Positions 41,466 through 57,068 of a stretch of DNA of 64,000 nt are shown one piece after another. The DNA is taken from the NCBI RefSeq assembly GCF_900117455.1, contig NZ_FPHO01000002.1, positions 1,302,001 to 1,366,000 of the forward strand. Reading direction: 5' to 3'. The notes below the pieces were generated by a model, which had not been told where the DNA came from, searched no databases, and saw only the letters and a program-made list of their open reading frames with translations. The translations under genes and the position numbers were made by a program. Positions within the stretch are counted from its first letter, which is position 1. Every line of letters begins with the position of its first letter. Origin of the DNA: Hyphomicrobium sp. CS1GBMeth3. Lineage in GTDB: Bacteria > Pseudomonadota > Alphaproteobacteria > Rhizobiales > Hyphomicrobiaceae.

Positions 41466-42857
41466 TCAGCCCGCCAGGGCTGCCGGCCGCTGGGGCAAGC
41501 CGCGCGCCTCGCGCTCAAGCTTCATGCGCTCGGCAACAAGGAAGGCCAGCTCCAGAGACTGATCGGCATTCAACCGCGGATCGCACTGCGTGTGATAGCG
41601 GTCGAGCAGGTCCGTCTCCGAGATCGCGGTCGCGCCGCCCGTGCACTCGGTGACGTTCTGACCCGTCATCTCCACGTGGATGCCGCCGGCGTGCGAGCCT
41701 TCGGCGCGGTGCACGTCGAAGAAGGCTTCTACCTCCTTCAGAATGCGATCGAAGGGGCGCGTCTTGTAGCCGTTGGCGGCGCTAATCGTGTTGCCGTGCA
41801 TCGGATCGCAGGTCCAGACGACCGTGCGGCCCGCCTTCTGAACGGCGCGGATCAGCTTCGGCAGATGCTGCCCGACCTTCTCGTGACCGAAGCGACAGAT
41901 CAGCGTCAACCGGCCAGGCTCGTCTTTCGGGTTCAAGATATCGATCAGACGCAGGAGACCGTCCGGCTCCAGCGAGGGGCCGCACTTGAGGCCGATCGGG
42001 TTCTTCACGCCACGGCAGAACTCGATGTGCGCATGGTCGGGCTGGCGCGTGCGATCGCCGATCCACAGCATGTGGCCGGAGGTGGCGTACCAATCGCCGC
42101 TCGTGGAATCGAGACGCGTCAGAGCCTGCTCGTAATTGAGGAGCAGCGCTTCATGGCTAGTGTAGAAGCTCGTGGCGCGGAGCTGCGGCGTGTTCGCGCT
42201 CGTGATGCCACAGGCGCGCATGAAGCCCAGCGTCTCGGCGATGCGATCGGCGAGTTCCTGATAGCGGTGGCCCTGCGGGCTGTCCTTAACGAAGCCCATG
42301 TTCCACTGATGCACGCGCTCGAGGTCGGCGTAGCCGCCAGTGGCGAAGGCGCGGATCAGGTTCAGCGTCGCGGCCGACTGACGGTAGGCCTCGAGCTGGC
42401 GCTGCGGGTCCGGAATGCGCGCGACCGGCGTGAACTCGGCGCCGTTGATGATGTCGCCGCGGTAGGACGGCAGCTCCAGATCGCCCTTCTTCTCGGTCGG
42501 CGATGACCGGGGCTTGGCGAATTGCCCCGCGATGCGGCCCACCTTCACTACGGGGCTGCCGCCGGCGTAGGTCAGCACGACCGCCATCTGCAGGAAGACG
42601 CGGAAGAAGTCGCGGATGTTGTCGGCGCCGTGCTCGAGGAAGCTCTCGGCGCAGTCGCCGCCCTGCAGCAGGAAGCCCTCGCCCTTGGCGACAGCGCCCA
42701 GGGCGTTTTTCAGCTCCCGCGCCTCGCCGGCGAAGACGAGCGGCGGAAAGGTCGCCAGGCGCGCCTCGACATCCGCGAGCGCTTTCGCGTCCGGGTAATC
42801 GGGAACCTGGACGATCGGAAGCGAGCGCCAGCTCTCGGGTGACCAGGTTGCGGGCAT
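41466..42857 (-). CDS. aroG: 3-deoxy-D-arabino-heptulosonate 7-phosphate synthase, class II
   Basis: 463 residues from the ATG at 42857 ([23 protein letters not shown]). This plant-type class II enzyme condenses phosphoenolpyruvate and erythrose 4-phosphate at the entry of the shikimate pathway. Conserved blocks are [46 protein letters not shown] [13 protein letters not shown] and [10 protein letters not shown]. The longer open frame upstream lacks family sequence. It is followed by an 87-bp gap before the unknown small gene. Confidence 0.95.
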   Translation of the reverse strand: MPATWSPESWRSLPIVQVPDYPDAKALADVEARLATFPPLVFAGEARELKNALGAVAKGEGFLLQGGDCAESFLEHGADNIRDFFRVFLQMAVVLTYAGGSPVVKVGRIAGQFAKPRSSPTEKKGDLELPSYRGDIINGAEFTPVARIPDPQRQLEAYRQSAATLNLIRAFATGGYADLERVHQWNMGFVKDSPQGHRYQELADRIAETLGFMRACGITSANTPQLRATSFYTSHEALLLNYEQALTRLDSTSGDWYATSGHMLWIGDRTRQPDHAHIEFCRGVKNPIGLKCGPSLEPDGLLRLIDILNPKDEPGRLTLICRFGHEKVGQHLPKLIRAVQKAGRTVVWTCDPMHGNTISAANGYKTRPFDRILKEVEAFFDVHRAEGSHAGGIHVEMTGQNVTECTGGATAISETDLLDRYHTQCDPRLNADQSLELAFLVAERMKLEREARGLPQRPAALAG

Positions 42858-43012
42858 TTCAGTCTCTTCTCCACCACTTGAGCCGGGGCTGCGAGGCCGC
42901 TCCGGCCGTCCTCCACCGGGGGAGGATACCATTTTCTTGGCGGCTTATAGGGCAAGAGCCGGCGAACCGCCAGCCGGCGTTGCGCCGGATGTAGTGTGCA
43001 GGCGCACAAGAA

Positions 43013-43042
43013 AAAAGGCGGCCGGAGCCGGCCGCCTTTCTT
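43013..43042 (-). terminator. Rho-independent terminator of the rpoBC operon
   Basis: A stem of GGCGGCCGG/CCGGCCGCC lies 20-45 bp after the rpoC stop. On the minus strand it is followed by a run of six T residues, a standard intrinsic terminator. Confidence 0.9.
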
Positions 43043-43061
43043 GTCGCGATTTTGCAGCCGC

Positions 43062-47285
<4,224 letters not shown>

Positions 47286-47429
47286 CGGCTCTCTCCCGGG
47301 GGGACGCGCGGGGGCGGCGTCCCAAGAATTTCGTCGGTGCTCCCTCTGCCCGGCATCTGCGGACCGAGGGTAAAGCGAGGGGCAGAAGCGGCTCGCAGCG
47401 CTTGGCTGCCCCTCACCGATTTGCAATCG

Positions 47430-51587
<4,158 letters not shown>

Positions 51588-51689
51588 ATCCCGCTCCTCA
51601 TCTCGCCGGGGCCGTGCCAGGGGGCTGCACAACCACTCGCCTTTTTGTGCCCAGCGCCGGGGTCGCCATCCCCTACGCCTCGTCTCGTC

Positions 51690-51742
51690 GAGACCGATGA
51701 TTCACGCTTCAGGCTGATAAGGCCTGAAGCGATCATGGTCTC
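51690..51742. repeat. Palindromic intercistronic repeat, copy 2 (rplL-rpoB gap)
   Basis: Same architecture as the copy at 6040, with outer arms changed together to GAGACC/GGTCTC, a compensatory change that preserves pairing. One arm position in the inner stem differs (CAGGCT), giving a G-U pair in RNA. Confidence 0.9.
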
Positions 51743-51747
51743 CTTCT

Positions 51748-51798
51748 GGACCGATGATTCACGCTTCAGGCCGATAAGGCCTGAAGCGATCATGGTCC
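51748..51798. repeat. Palindromic intercistronic repeat, copy 3 (rplL-rpoB gap)
   Basis: Separated from copy 2 by five bases and in the same orientation. It differs from the rpoA-rplQ copy only in the loop (GATAA for GATAG). Confidence 0.9.
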
Positions 51799-51999
51799 TG
51801 AACCTCTTAAACGGCTCGCCGGAGGGCCTCGAAGCGGGTTTTGACCCACTTGAGATCCTCCGGGGAACCGTCTCGCGGCCCGCCTTTTCGGCGGACACGG
51901 CCATTCTTTCATCTGCCCGCCTTCGGCAGACAGACGTGCGGCAGTAGGCAGTAAGAGCGACCGGTTTCCCGACTGCCCGACTGCCTACCGCCAAGTGCC

Positions 52000-52377
52000 T
52001 TACTTCAGCTCGACCACAGCGCCCTGATCCTCGAGCTGCTTCTTGAGCTTCTGCGCCTCGTCCTTCGAGACGCCTTCCTTCACGGTCTTGCCGCCGGCCT
52101 CGACGAGGTCCTTGGCTTCCTTGAGGCCAAGGCCCGTGATGGCGCGCACTTCCTTGATCACGTTGATCTTCTTGTCGCCGCCCGACTTCAGGATGACCGT
52201 GAACTCGGTCTGCTCCTCTGCAGCAGCGGCAGCGCCGCCAGCAGCCGGGGCAGCCGCAACGGCCACAGCGGCAGCAGCCGACACGCCCCACTTCTCCTCG
52301 AGAAGTTTGGCGAGCTCAGCTGCTTCAAGAACGGTCAGGTTCGACAGATCCTCAACGATCTTCGCAAGATCCGACAT
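52000..52377 (-). CDS. rplL: 50S ribosomal protein L7/L12
   Basis: 125 residues, [31 protein letters not shown], Ala-rich hinge, then the C-terminal domain ([35 protein letters not shown]) that recruits EF-Tu and EF-G. It is the multicopy stalk protein of the large subunit. It follows rplJ by 95 bp. Confidence 0.98.
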   Translation of the reverse strand: MSDLAKIVEDLSNLTVLEAAELAKLLEEKWGVSAAAAVAVAAAPAAGGAAAAAEEQTEFTVILKSGGDKKINVIKEVRAITGLGLKEAKDLVEAGGKTVKEGVSKDEAQKLKKQLEDQGAVVELK

Positions 52378-52472
52378 TGTATATAATCCTTCCGGTTAAG
52401 CCTTCGAGAGGGGCGCTTTGTCTCAGCCTTCGGATGGCTGAAAGCGCCGGTTTTGTTAGTTTCCACAAAGTC

Positions 52473-52991
52473 TTATGCGGCTTCGCCCTGCGATGCCTTG
52501 GCTTGGACGACGCGCGCGAGCTTGGCGCCGGGCTCTTTGATCGTGCGGGCGATCTTCGTCGCCGGCGCGTTCAAGAGACCGATCAGCTTGGCCCGGAGCT
52601 CGTCAAGCGAGGGCAGTTCGGCGAGAGCTTTGACGCCGTTCGCATCAAGAACAGAGGTGCCCATCGCACCGCCGAGGATCACGAGCTTCTCGTTTTCCTT
52701 GGCGTAGTTGACGGCTGCCTTTGCCGCGGCAATCGGATCCTTCGAGTAGGCCAAAATGGTCGGCCCGGTGAAGAGATCAGAAATGCCTTCGGCCTGGGTG
52801 TCCTTGAGCGCGAGCTTCACCAGCTTGTTCTTGGCTACCTTGACAGCACCGCCCGCCTCTTTGACGCGTTTGCGGAGCTCTGCCGATTGAGAAGCCACCA
52901 AGCCGGTGTTGTGGGCGACGACGACCACGCCGGTGTCCTTCAACACCTCGTGGAGGTTCGTCACGAGCTCGTGTTTTGCGGCTCTATCCAC
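52473..52991 (-). CDS. rplJ: 50S ribosomal protein L10
   Basis: 172 residues starting at a GTG (VDRAAKHELVTNLHEV). The N-terminal domain binds 23S rRNA and the C-terminal helix carries L12 dimers. In many bacteria the L10-L12 complex represses its own mRNA at the leader; the 409-bp region upstream is long enough to hold such a leader. Confidence 0.97.
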   Translation of the reverse strand: MDRAAKHELVTNLHEVLKDTGVVVVAHNTGLVASQSAELRKRVKEAGGAVKVAKNKLVKLALKDTQAEGISDLFTGPTILAYSKDPIAAAKAAVNYAKENEKLVILGGAMGTSVLDANGVKALAELPSLDELRAKLIGLLNAPATKIARTIKEPGAKLARVVQAKASQGEAA

Positions 52992-53292
52992 CTCAACACT
53001 CCTGGTTGCGATTTAGGCCTTGCGGCCTCATCGCGGGTTGCACCTTGCCGCGGGGTTCGACCCCTCCCTTGACCCAAGGGAGTGCCCTACCGCGACGCTC
53101 GTCCTGTCCTGACCGCGCGCGTGAGCGGCACGGTGCTGACCCAGAAGGCTCATACCGGAACGGCGCTCTATCGAGCGTCAAACCGGGTGGTCTCCCGTCT
53201 CCTGCGGGCCCTCTTTCGAGGATTAAGCCTCACCGATCTCTCGGCTCAGCGCCCATCATTCTCGGACAGGCTCCCGCCTTTCGGCGAGAGAT

Positions 53293-53323
53293 CCGCAATG
53301 CCTGCCCGTGAGCGGGCATTGCG
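53293..53323. repeat. Strong hairpin between rplA and rplJ
   Basis: Arms CCGCAATGCC and GGCATTGCGG are perfectly complementary around a 12-nt loop that can form further pairs (TGCCCG with CGGGCA). It has no clear U-tract on the minus strand, so attenuation or mRNA stabilisation is as likely as termination. Confidence 0.6.
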
Positions 53324-53336
53324 GAATTCTTGTTCC

Positions 53337-53380
53337 AGACCGACGCCTCAGGCTGATAGGGCCTTCGGCGATCATGGTCC
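53337..53380. repeat. Palindromic intercistronic repeat, degenerate copy 4 (rplA-rplJ gap)
   Basis: It keeps the right half (GGCGATCATGGTCC) and the loop GGCTGATAGGGCC of the family, in the same orientation, but the left arm is shortened and the inner stem is weakened. Confidence 0.7.
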
Positions 53381-53400
53381 GGGGCTGCGAGCCCGTCCGC

Positions 53401-54165
53401 TTACGCGGCCGGGGCAGCCGAAACGACGGTTCCGGTGTCGACCTTCACGCCCGGCCCCATGGTCGAGGAGAGCGACACCTTCTTGATGTACGTGCCCTTG
53501 GCGCCTGCAGGCTTGCCCTTGGACACGGCATCGACGAACGCCTTGATGTTCTCGACGAGCGCCTGCTCCGTGAAGCTCGCCTTGCCGATGCCGGCGTGCA
53601 CGATGCCCGCCTTCTCGACGCGGAACTCAACCGAGCCACCCTTGGCGCCCTTGATGGCGCTGGTGACGTCCATCGTCACAGTGCCGACGCGCGGGTTCGG
53701 CATCAGGCCGCGCGGGCCGAGCACCTTACCGAGACGGCCGACAAGGCCCATCATGTCCGGCGTCGCGATGCAGCGATCGAAGTTGATCACGCCCTTCGAG
53801 ACGCTCTCGACGAGATCCTCAGCACCGACGACGTCGGCGCCGGCGGCCTTGGCCTCCTCGGCCTTGGGGCCGCGGGCGAAGACGGCGACGCGCGCCGTGC
53901 GGCCCGAGCCGTTCGGCAGATTGCAGACGCCGCGCACGACCTGGTCAGCGTGCTTCGGATCGACGCCGAGGTTCATGGCGACCTCGATCGTCTCGTCGAA
54001 CTTCGCCTTGGCGCGCGACTTGATCAGGCGCACAGCCTCTTCGACACCATACGCCTTGTTGCGGTCGATGCCCTTCTGGACCTCGGCGTTGCGCTTGCCA
54101 CCCGCAGCGTGCGTCGCGGCGATCACCTCAGGGGCGACGGACGATTTCTTTGCTTCCTTGGCCAT
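53401..54165 (-). CDS. rplA: 50S ribosomal protein L1
   Basis: 254 residues. From about residue 30 onward it is normal L1 ([18 protein letters not shown], then [14 protein letters not shown]), the mobile stalk protein that guides tRNA leaving the E site. About 20 extra residues ([19 protein letters not shown]) lie in the N-terminus relative to common L1 proteins. It follows rplK by 4 bp, so the two are coupled. Confidence 0.97.
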   Translation of the reverse strand: MAKEAKKSSVAPEVIAATHAAGGKRNAEVQKGIDRNKAYGVEEAVRLIKSRAKAKFDETIEVAMNLGVDPKHADQVVRGVCNLPNGSGRTARVAVFARGPKAEEAKAAGADVVGAEDLVESVSKGVINFDRCIATPDMMGLVGRLGKVLGPRGLMPNPRVGTVTMDVTSAIKGAKGGSVEFRVEKAGIVHAGIGKASFTEQALVENIKAFVDAVSKGKPAGAKGTYIKKVSLSSTMGPGVKVDTGTVVSAAPAA

Positions 54166-54169
54166 GCGA

Positions 54170-54616
54170 CTACTCCACCACCCTGAGGCCCATCGAACGG
54201 GCAGAGCCGGCGATCGTCTTGGTGGCCTGCTCCAGATTGTCCGTGTTCATGTCCTTCATCTTCAGCTTCGCGATTTCCTGAAGCTGAGCGATGGTGATCT
54301 GGCCAGCGACGTCGCGGCCGGGGGCCTTCGAGCCAGAGCCGGGCTTGCCCGTGGGCTTCATGCCCGCGGCCTTCTTGATCAGATACGTCGCCGGCGGCGT
54401 GCGCATCTCGAAGGTGAAGGAGCGGTCGGAATAGACCGTGATCTTCACCGGAATCGGTGTACCCTGCTCAAGGTCCTTCGTCTTGGCGTTGAAGGACTTG
54501 CAGAACTCCATGATATTGACGCCGCGCTGGCCAAGCGCAGGGCCGATCGGCGGAGACGGATTGGCCGCTCCCGCCGGGACCTGTAGGTTGATGTAGCCGT
54601 CGATCTTCTTTGCCAT
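54170..54616 (-). CDS. rplK: 50S ribosomal protein L11
   Basis: 148 residues, [40 protein letters not shown], quoted here as [20 protein letters not shown] and the proline-rich [13 protein letters not shown]. The N-terminal domain is the thiostrepton-sensitive switch and RelA contact, and the C-terminal domain binds the 23S GTPase centre. It lies 169 bp after nusG. Confidence 0.98.
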   Translation of the reverse strand: MAKKIDGYINLQVPAGAANPSPPIGPALGQRGVNIMEFCKSFNAKTKDLEQGTPIPVKITVYSDRSFTFEMRTPPATYLIKKAAGMKPTGKPGSGSKAPGRDVAGQITIAQLQEIAKLKMKDMNTDNLEQATKTIAGSARSMGLRVVE

Positions 54617-54785
54617 CGTATCCCCTAAGTTCTCGAGGAAGCTTGCGCATCCTCAGGGTTAGCGGTCATCGGGTACGGGCTAATCCCGGACCCTCCCGCA
54701 AATTCGGGCGGACAGACCGCATGCGGCTCTCTCCACCCTCGACCGGCGCGGCAATCGCACCGGAAGCTCATAGTCTTGCCAGCCG

Positions 54786-55322
54786 CTAGGCCGGCACCTT
54801 CTCCACCTGCCCGAACTCGAGCTCGACCGGCGTCTTGCGGCCGAAGATCGAAACGCCGACCTTGAGGCGGGAACGCTCGCCGTCCACTTCCTCGACTTCG
54901 CCCTGGAACGAGGCGAAGGGACCATCGACGACCTTCACCTGCTCGCCGACCTCGTAGATGATCGAAGGCTTCGGACGCTCGACGCCCTCCTTGACCTGGT
55001 TCAGGATGCGGGCCGCCTCGTCATCCGAGATCGGAATCGGCTTGTTGTCGGCACCGAGGAACCCGGTCACCTTCGGCGTGTTCTTGATCAGCACGAAGGC
55101 GGCGTCGGTCATCTCCATCTTCACCAGCACGTAGCCAGGAAGGAACTTGCGCTCAGCCTGCACCTTGCGGCCGCGCTTCACCTCCACGACCTCCTCGGTC
55201 GGCACAACCACCTCTTCGAAGAGGGTGTCGAGCCCAGCCGACCGCGCGCGCTCCTTGATGGCGTCGGCCACCTTGCGCTCGAAGTTGGTGTAGGCGTGAA
55301 CGATGTACCAGCGCTTGGCCAT
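54786..55322 (-). CDS. nusG: Transcription termination/antitermination factor NusG
   Basis: 178 residues. The NGN domain begins [20 protein letters not shown] and the C-terminal KOW domain reads [23 protein letters not shown]. NusG binds the RNA polymerase clamp through the NGN domain and Rho or S10 through KOW. It lies 65 bp downstream of secE, the conserved arrangement. Confidence 0.98.
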   Translation of the reverse strand: MAKRWYIVHAYTNFERKVADAIKERARSAGLDTLFEEVVVPTEEVVEVKRGRKVQAERKFLPGYVLVKMEMTDAAFVLIKNTPKVTGFLGADNKPIPISDDEAARILNQVKEGVERPKPSIIYEVGEQVKVVDGPFASFQGEVEEVDGERSRLKVGVSIFGRKTPVELEFGQVEKVPA

Positions 55323-55387
55323 TTCTTAGATCGTCTCTCGTGTCCTGCCCCGCGGGACGCCCCGCAAACCCGGCATACTTCTCGGGG

Positions 55388-55585
55388 TCAAGCGCCGAGC
55401 CCAAGCACCCAGTTAACCAGCCATCCGAGTGCCAAGTCCGTGAAGAGGAAGAAGACGGAAGCCAGGGCCACCATGATCAGAACCATGACCGTGGTAATCC
55501 ACACTTCCTTCCTCGTCGGCCAGGTGACTTTGGAGACCTCCTGCCGTACCTCTTGAACGAATTCGAACGGATTGAACTTCGACAT
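55388..55585 (-). CDS. secE: Preprotein translocase subunit SecE
   Basis: 65 residues from the ATG at 55585 (MSKFNPFEFVQEVRQEVSKVTWPTRKEV). The conserved amphipathic segment with VTWPTRKEV precedes a single membrane helix. It clamps SecY in the translocon. The upstream tRNA-Trp and downstream nusG are the standard neighbours. Confidence 0.97.
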   Translation of the reverse strand: MSKFNPFEFVQEVRQEVSKVTWPTRKEVWITTVMVLIMVALASVFFLFTDLALGWLVNWVLGLGA

Positions 55586-55694
55586 CAAAACCGCTTCCCG
55601 AGCGCCATGCGACAAATTGACGCACCCATGCCCAAAGGGTGAATCTGCGGGCTGGACCAGGCGCCCTCTTCACTGATCCACCCAATAAACCTCA

Positions 55695-55770
55695 TGGCAG
55701 GGGTGGAGGGTCTCGAACCCCCAGCCTTCGGTTTTGGAGACCGACGCTCTGCCAATTGAGCTACACCCCT
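55695..55770 (-). tRNA. tRNA-Trp (CCA anticodon), CCA tail encoded
   Basis: A 76-nt cloverleaf on the minus strand: acceptor AGGGGTG/CACCCCT, D arm AGCTCAATTGGCAGAGC, anticodon loop CTCCAAA, T arm GGGGGTTCGAGACCCTC and a genomic 3' CCA. A TATAAG at 55785-55780 could be its -10 box. It lies in the classic position before secE. Confidence 0.97.
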
Positions 55771-55978
55771 ATCGCACGGCTTATACGCGCCTCATCGACG
55801 CGAAAGGCGCACATGCCTTATGCGGGGGCGGCATCCTTAGCCGAACTTTTGACGTTTGTCACCGCCTTAAGGTGACTTTATTGGGGCGTGCAGCAACAAA
55901 CCTTCGCATCGCCCAGTTATCCACAGCACGCGCCGCCGTTACGCTGCCATTTTCGGCGCGAACTCGCCGCCTATTCCG

Positions 55979-56302
55979 TCACCCGACCTTCTCGACAACG
56001 ACGGCCGTGCCATAGGCCAGCACCTCGGTCACGGCGGAGGCGATCTCGTTGGCGTCGTAGCGCATGGCGAGGATGGCGTTGGCACCTTTGGACTCGGCCT
56101 GCTTGATCAAGAGATCGAAAGCCTCCTGGCGCGTCTGCTCGGCGAGCTTGGTATAGAGCGAGATGTTGCCGCCGAACAGGATCTGGATCGCGGCGCCGAT
56201 GTTGCCGACCACGCTGCGCGAGCGGACGGTGAGGCCGCGCACGACGCCCAGATGCTGCACGACGCGGTAGCCCTCAAGCTCATTGGTCGTCGTAATGAGC
56301 AT
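55979..56302 (-). CDS. ybjQ: YbjQ/UPF0145 family protein
   Basis: 107 residues from the ATG at 56302 (GGAG upstream). The sequence LEGYRVVQHLGVVRGLTVRS, then EAFDLLIKQAESKGANAILAMRYD, matches the small YbjQ/UPF0145 (DUF74) proteins, which form pentameric assemblies of unknown function. It lies between tRNA-Gly and tRNA-Trp, exactly where many proteobacteria carry a second tuf gene. Confidence 0.9.
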   Translation of the reverse strand: MLITTTNELEGYRVVQHLGVVRGLTVRSRSVVGNIGAAIQILFGGNISLYTKLAEQTRQEAFDLLIKQAESKGANAILAMRYDANEIASAVTEVLAYGTAVVVEKVG

Positions 56303-56345
56303 CGGCACTCTCCCCCAAACGCACCCGCGGTGATCAAGCGGAAGT

Positions 56346-56419
56346 TGGAGCGGGTGATGGGAATCGAACCCACGTATTCAGCTTGGAAGGCTGCTGCTCT
56401 ACCATTGAGCTACACCCGC
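56346..56419 (-). tRNA. tRNA-Gly (TCC anticodon), CCA tail encoded
   Basis: A 74-nt cloverleaf on the minus strand: acceptor GCGGGTG/CACCCGC, D arm AGCTCAATGGTAGAGC, anticodon loop CTTCCAA, T arm GTGGGTTCGATTCCCAT and genomic CCA. It reads GGA and GGG glycine codons. Confidence 0.97.
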
Positions 56420-56531
56420 ATACGCGAAGCGATATTCCACCGTACGGCCGCGCGCGAGCGGTTCTGATAGACGTTTTGGGTTCAGCTGTGAAGAGGCCGC
56501 GATCGATGTGTCGCCCGCCGCCTTCCCATGC

Positions 56532-56559
56532 TTGAAGTCGCGGCAACACATTCTATTAT
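56532..56559 (+). promoter_or_regulatory. Sigma-70-type promoter of sugE
   Basis: TTGAAG (56532-56537) and TATTAT (56554-56559) are separated by 16 bp. The expected start near 56566 places the riboswitch-like hairpins at the very 5' end of the transcript. Confidence 0.65.
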
Positions 56560-56569
56560 ATGAGCCTGC

Positions 56570-56629
56570 GAGGCCACGACCTCCCCCGCCATGGGTAAGA
56601 TTCCGGGACGACCCGGAGCGTGGAGGAGG
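56570..56629 (+). ncRNA. Candidate guanidine-II (mini-ykkC) riboswitch
   Basis: Two hairpins each present an ACGA loop sequence, the guanidine-II hallmark. The second is a perfect TCCGGG-ACGA-CCCGGA (56602-56617). The first is GAGG-CCACGA-CCTC (56570-56583), with two extra loop bases. The 3' side of the first hairpin and linker (CCTCC, 56580-56584) can instead pair with the GGAGG ribosome-binding sequence (56622-56629), so folding of hairpin 1 would free the Shine-Dalgarno sequence. That matches the ON-switch logic of this class, and the downstream gene is a guanidinium exporter. Confidence 0.65.
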
Positions 56630-56634
56630 CTATC

Positions 56635-56946
56635 GTGGCCTGGATCTATCTCGTCATCGCCGGTTTGCTCGAAATCGTCTGGGCCTTCGCCATGAAGCAG
56701 TCCGACGGCTTCACGAAGCTCGTGCCAAGCGGCATTACCCTCGGGGCCATGGCCGCAAGCTTCCTGTTTCTCGCGCTCGCCATGAAGACGCTGCCGCTCG
56801 GGACTGCCTATGCGATCTGGACCGGCATTGGCGCGATCGGCGCGTTCTCGGTCGGCGTGCTGATGCTTGGGGAAGCCGCTGACGCGGTGCGGATCGGTGC
56901 GGCCTCCATGATTTTCTTCGGGATCGTTCTGATGAAGCTGGCGTAG
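56635..56946 (+). CDS. sugE: SugE/Gdx small multidrug resistance protein, guanidinium exporter type
   Basis: 103 residues from the GTG at 56635, which sits 5 nt after GGAGGAGG; an upstream GTG would start inside that ribosome-binding site. Four membrane helices are visible. The first helix has AGLLEIVWAFAMKQSDGFT, with the essential Glu and the SugE-type W and K context, and the second block TAYAIWTGIGAIGAF is the SMR signature. Family members of this type export guanidinium in exchange for protons as antiparallel dimers. The leader resembles a guanidine riboswitch, which supports the substrate. Confidence 0.92.
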   Translation: MAWIYLVIAGLLEIVWAFAMKQSDGFTKLVPSGITLGAMAASFLFLALAMKTLPLGTAYAIWTGIGAIGAFSVGVLMLGEAADAVRIGAASMIFFGIVLMKLA

Positions 56947-56979
56947 GGGCTGAGGCTTCCGTCCCACACACAAAAAAGA

Positions 56980-57006
56980 GGACACCTCAACGGGGTTGAG
57001 GTGTCC
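56980..57006 (-). terminator. Rho-independent terminator of the methylated-amine operon
   Basis: GGACACCTCAAC and GTTGAGGTGTCC form a perfect 12-bp stem with a 3-nt loop. On the minus strand it is followed by TCTTTTTTG, about 60 bp after the tdm stop. It also lies 34 bp after the sugE stop and can act there in reverse. Confidence 0.92.
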
Positions 57007-57068
57007 AGTTGGTCCACAGTTGCACACAGCCGTGGAGGGGGAAATCAGAGTCGGTTGGGATCCGCGCC

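Larger units (their letters stand above)
51588..51999. other. rplL-rpoB intercistronic region
   Basis: The 412-bp gap contains no supportable gene. It holds the tandem palindromic repeats at 51690-51798. In Escherichia coli this gap carries a partial terminator and an RNase III processing site that set the ratio of ribosomal protein to polymerase mRNA; the hairpins here occupy the same place. Confidence 0.6.
52992..53400. other. rplA-rplJ intercistronic region, presumed L10 leader
   Basis: This 409-bp gap has no supportable gene. It holds a strong hairpin at 53293-53323 and a degenerate palindromic repeat at 53337-53380, both on the rplA side. The rest should be the rplJ leader, which in other bacteria folds into the L10-binding translational operator. 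I did not verify the kink-turn motif. Confidence 0.5.

Noticed and set aside
51690..51798. The tandem palindromes as a short CRISPR array or transposon ends
   Set aside because: The units are internally palindromic, separated by only five bases, and recur elsewhere as single copies; there are no spacers, cas genes or transposase nearby.
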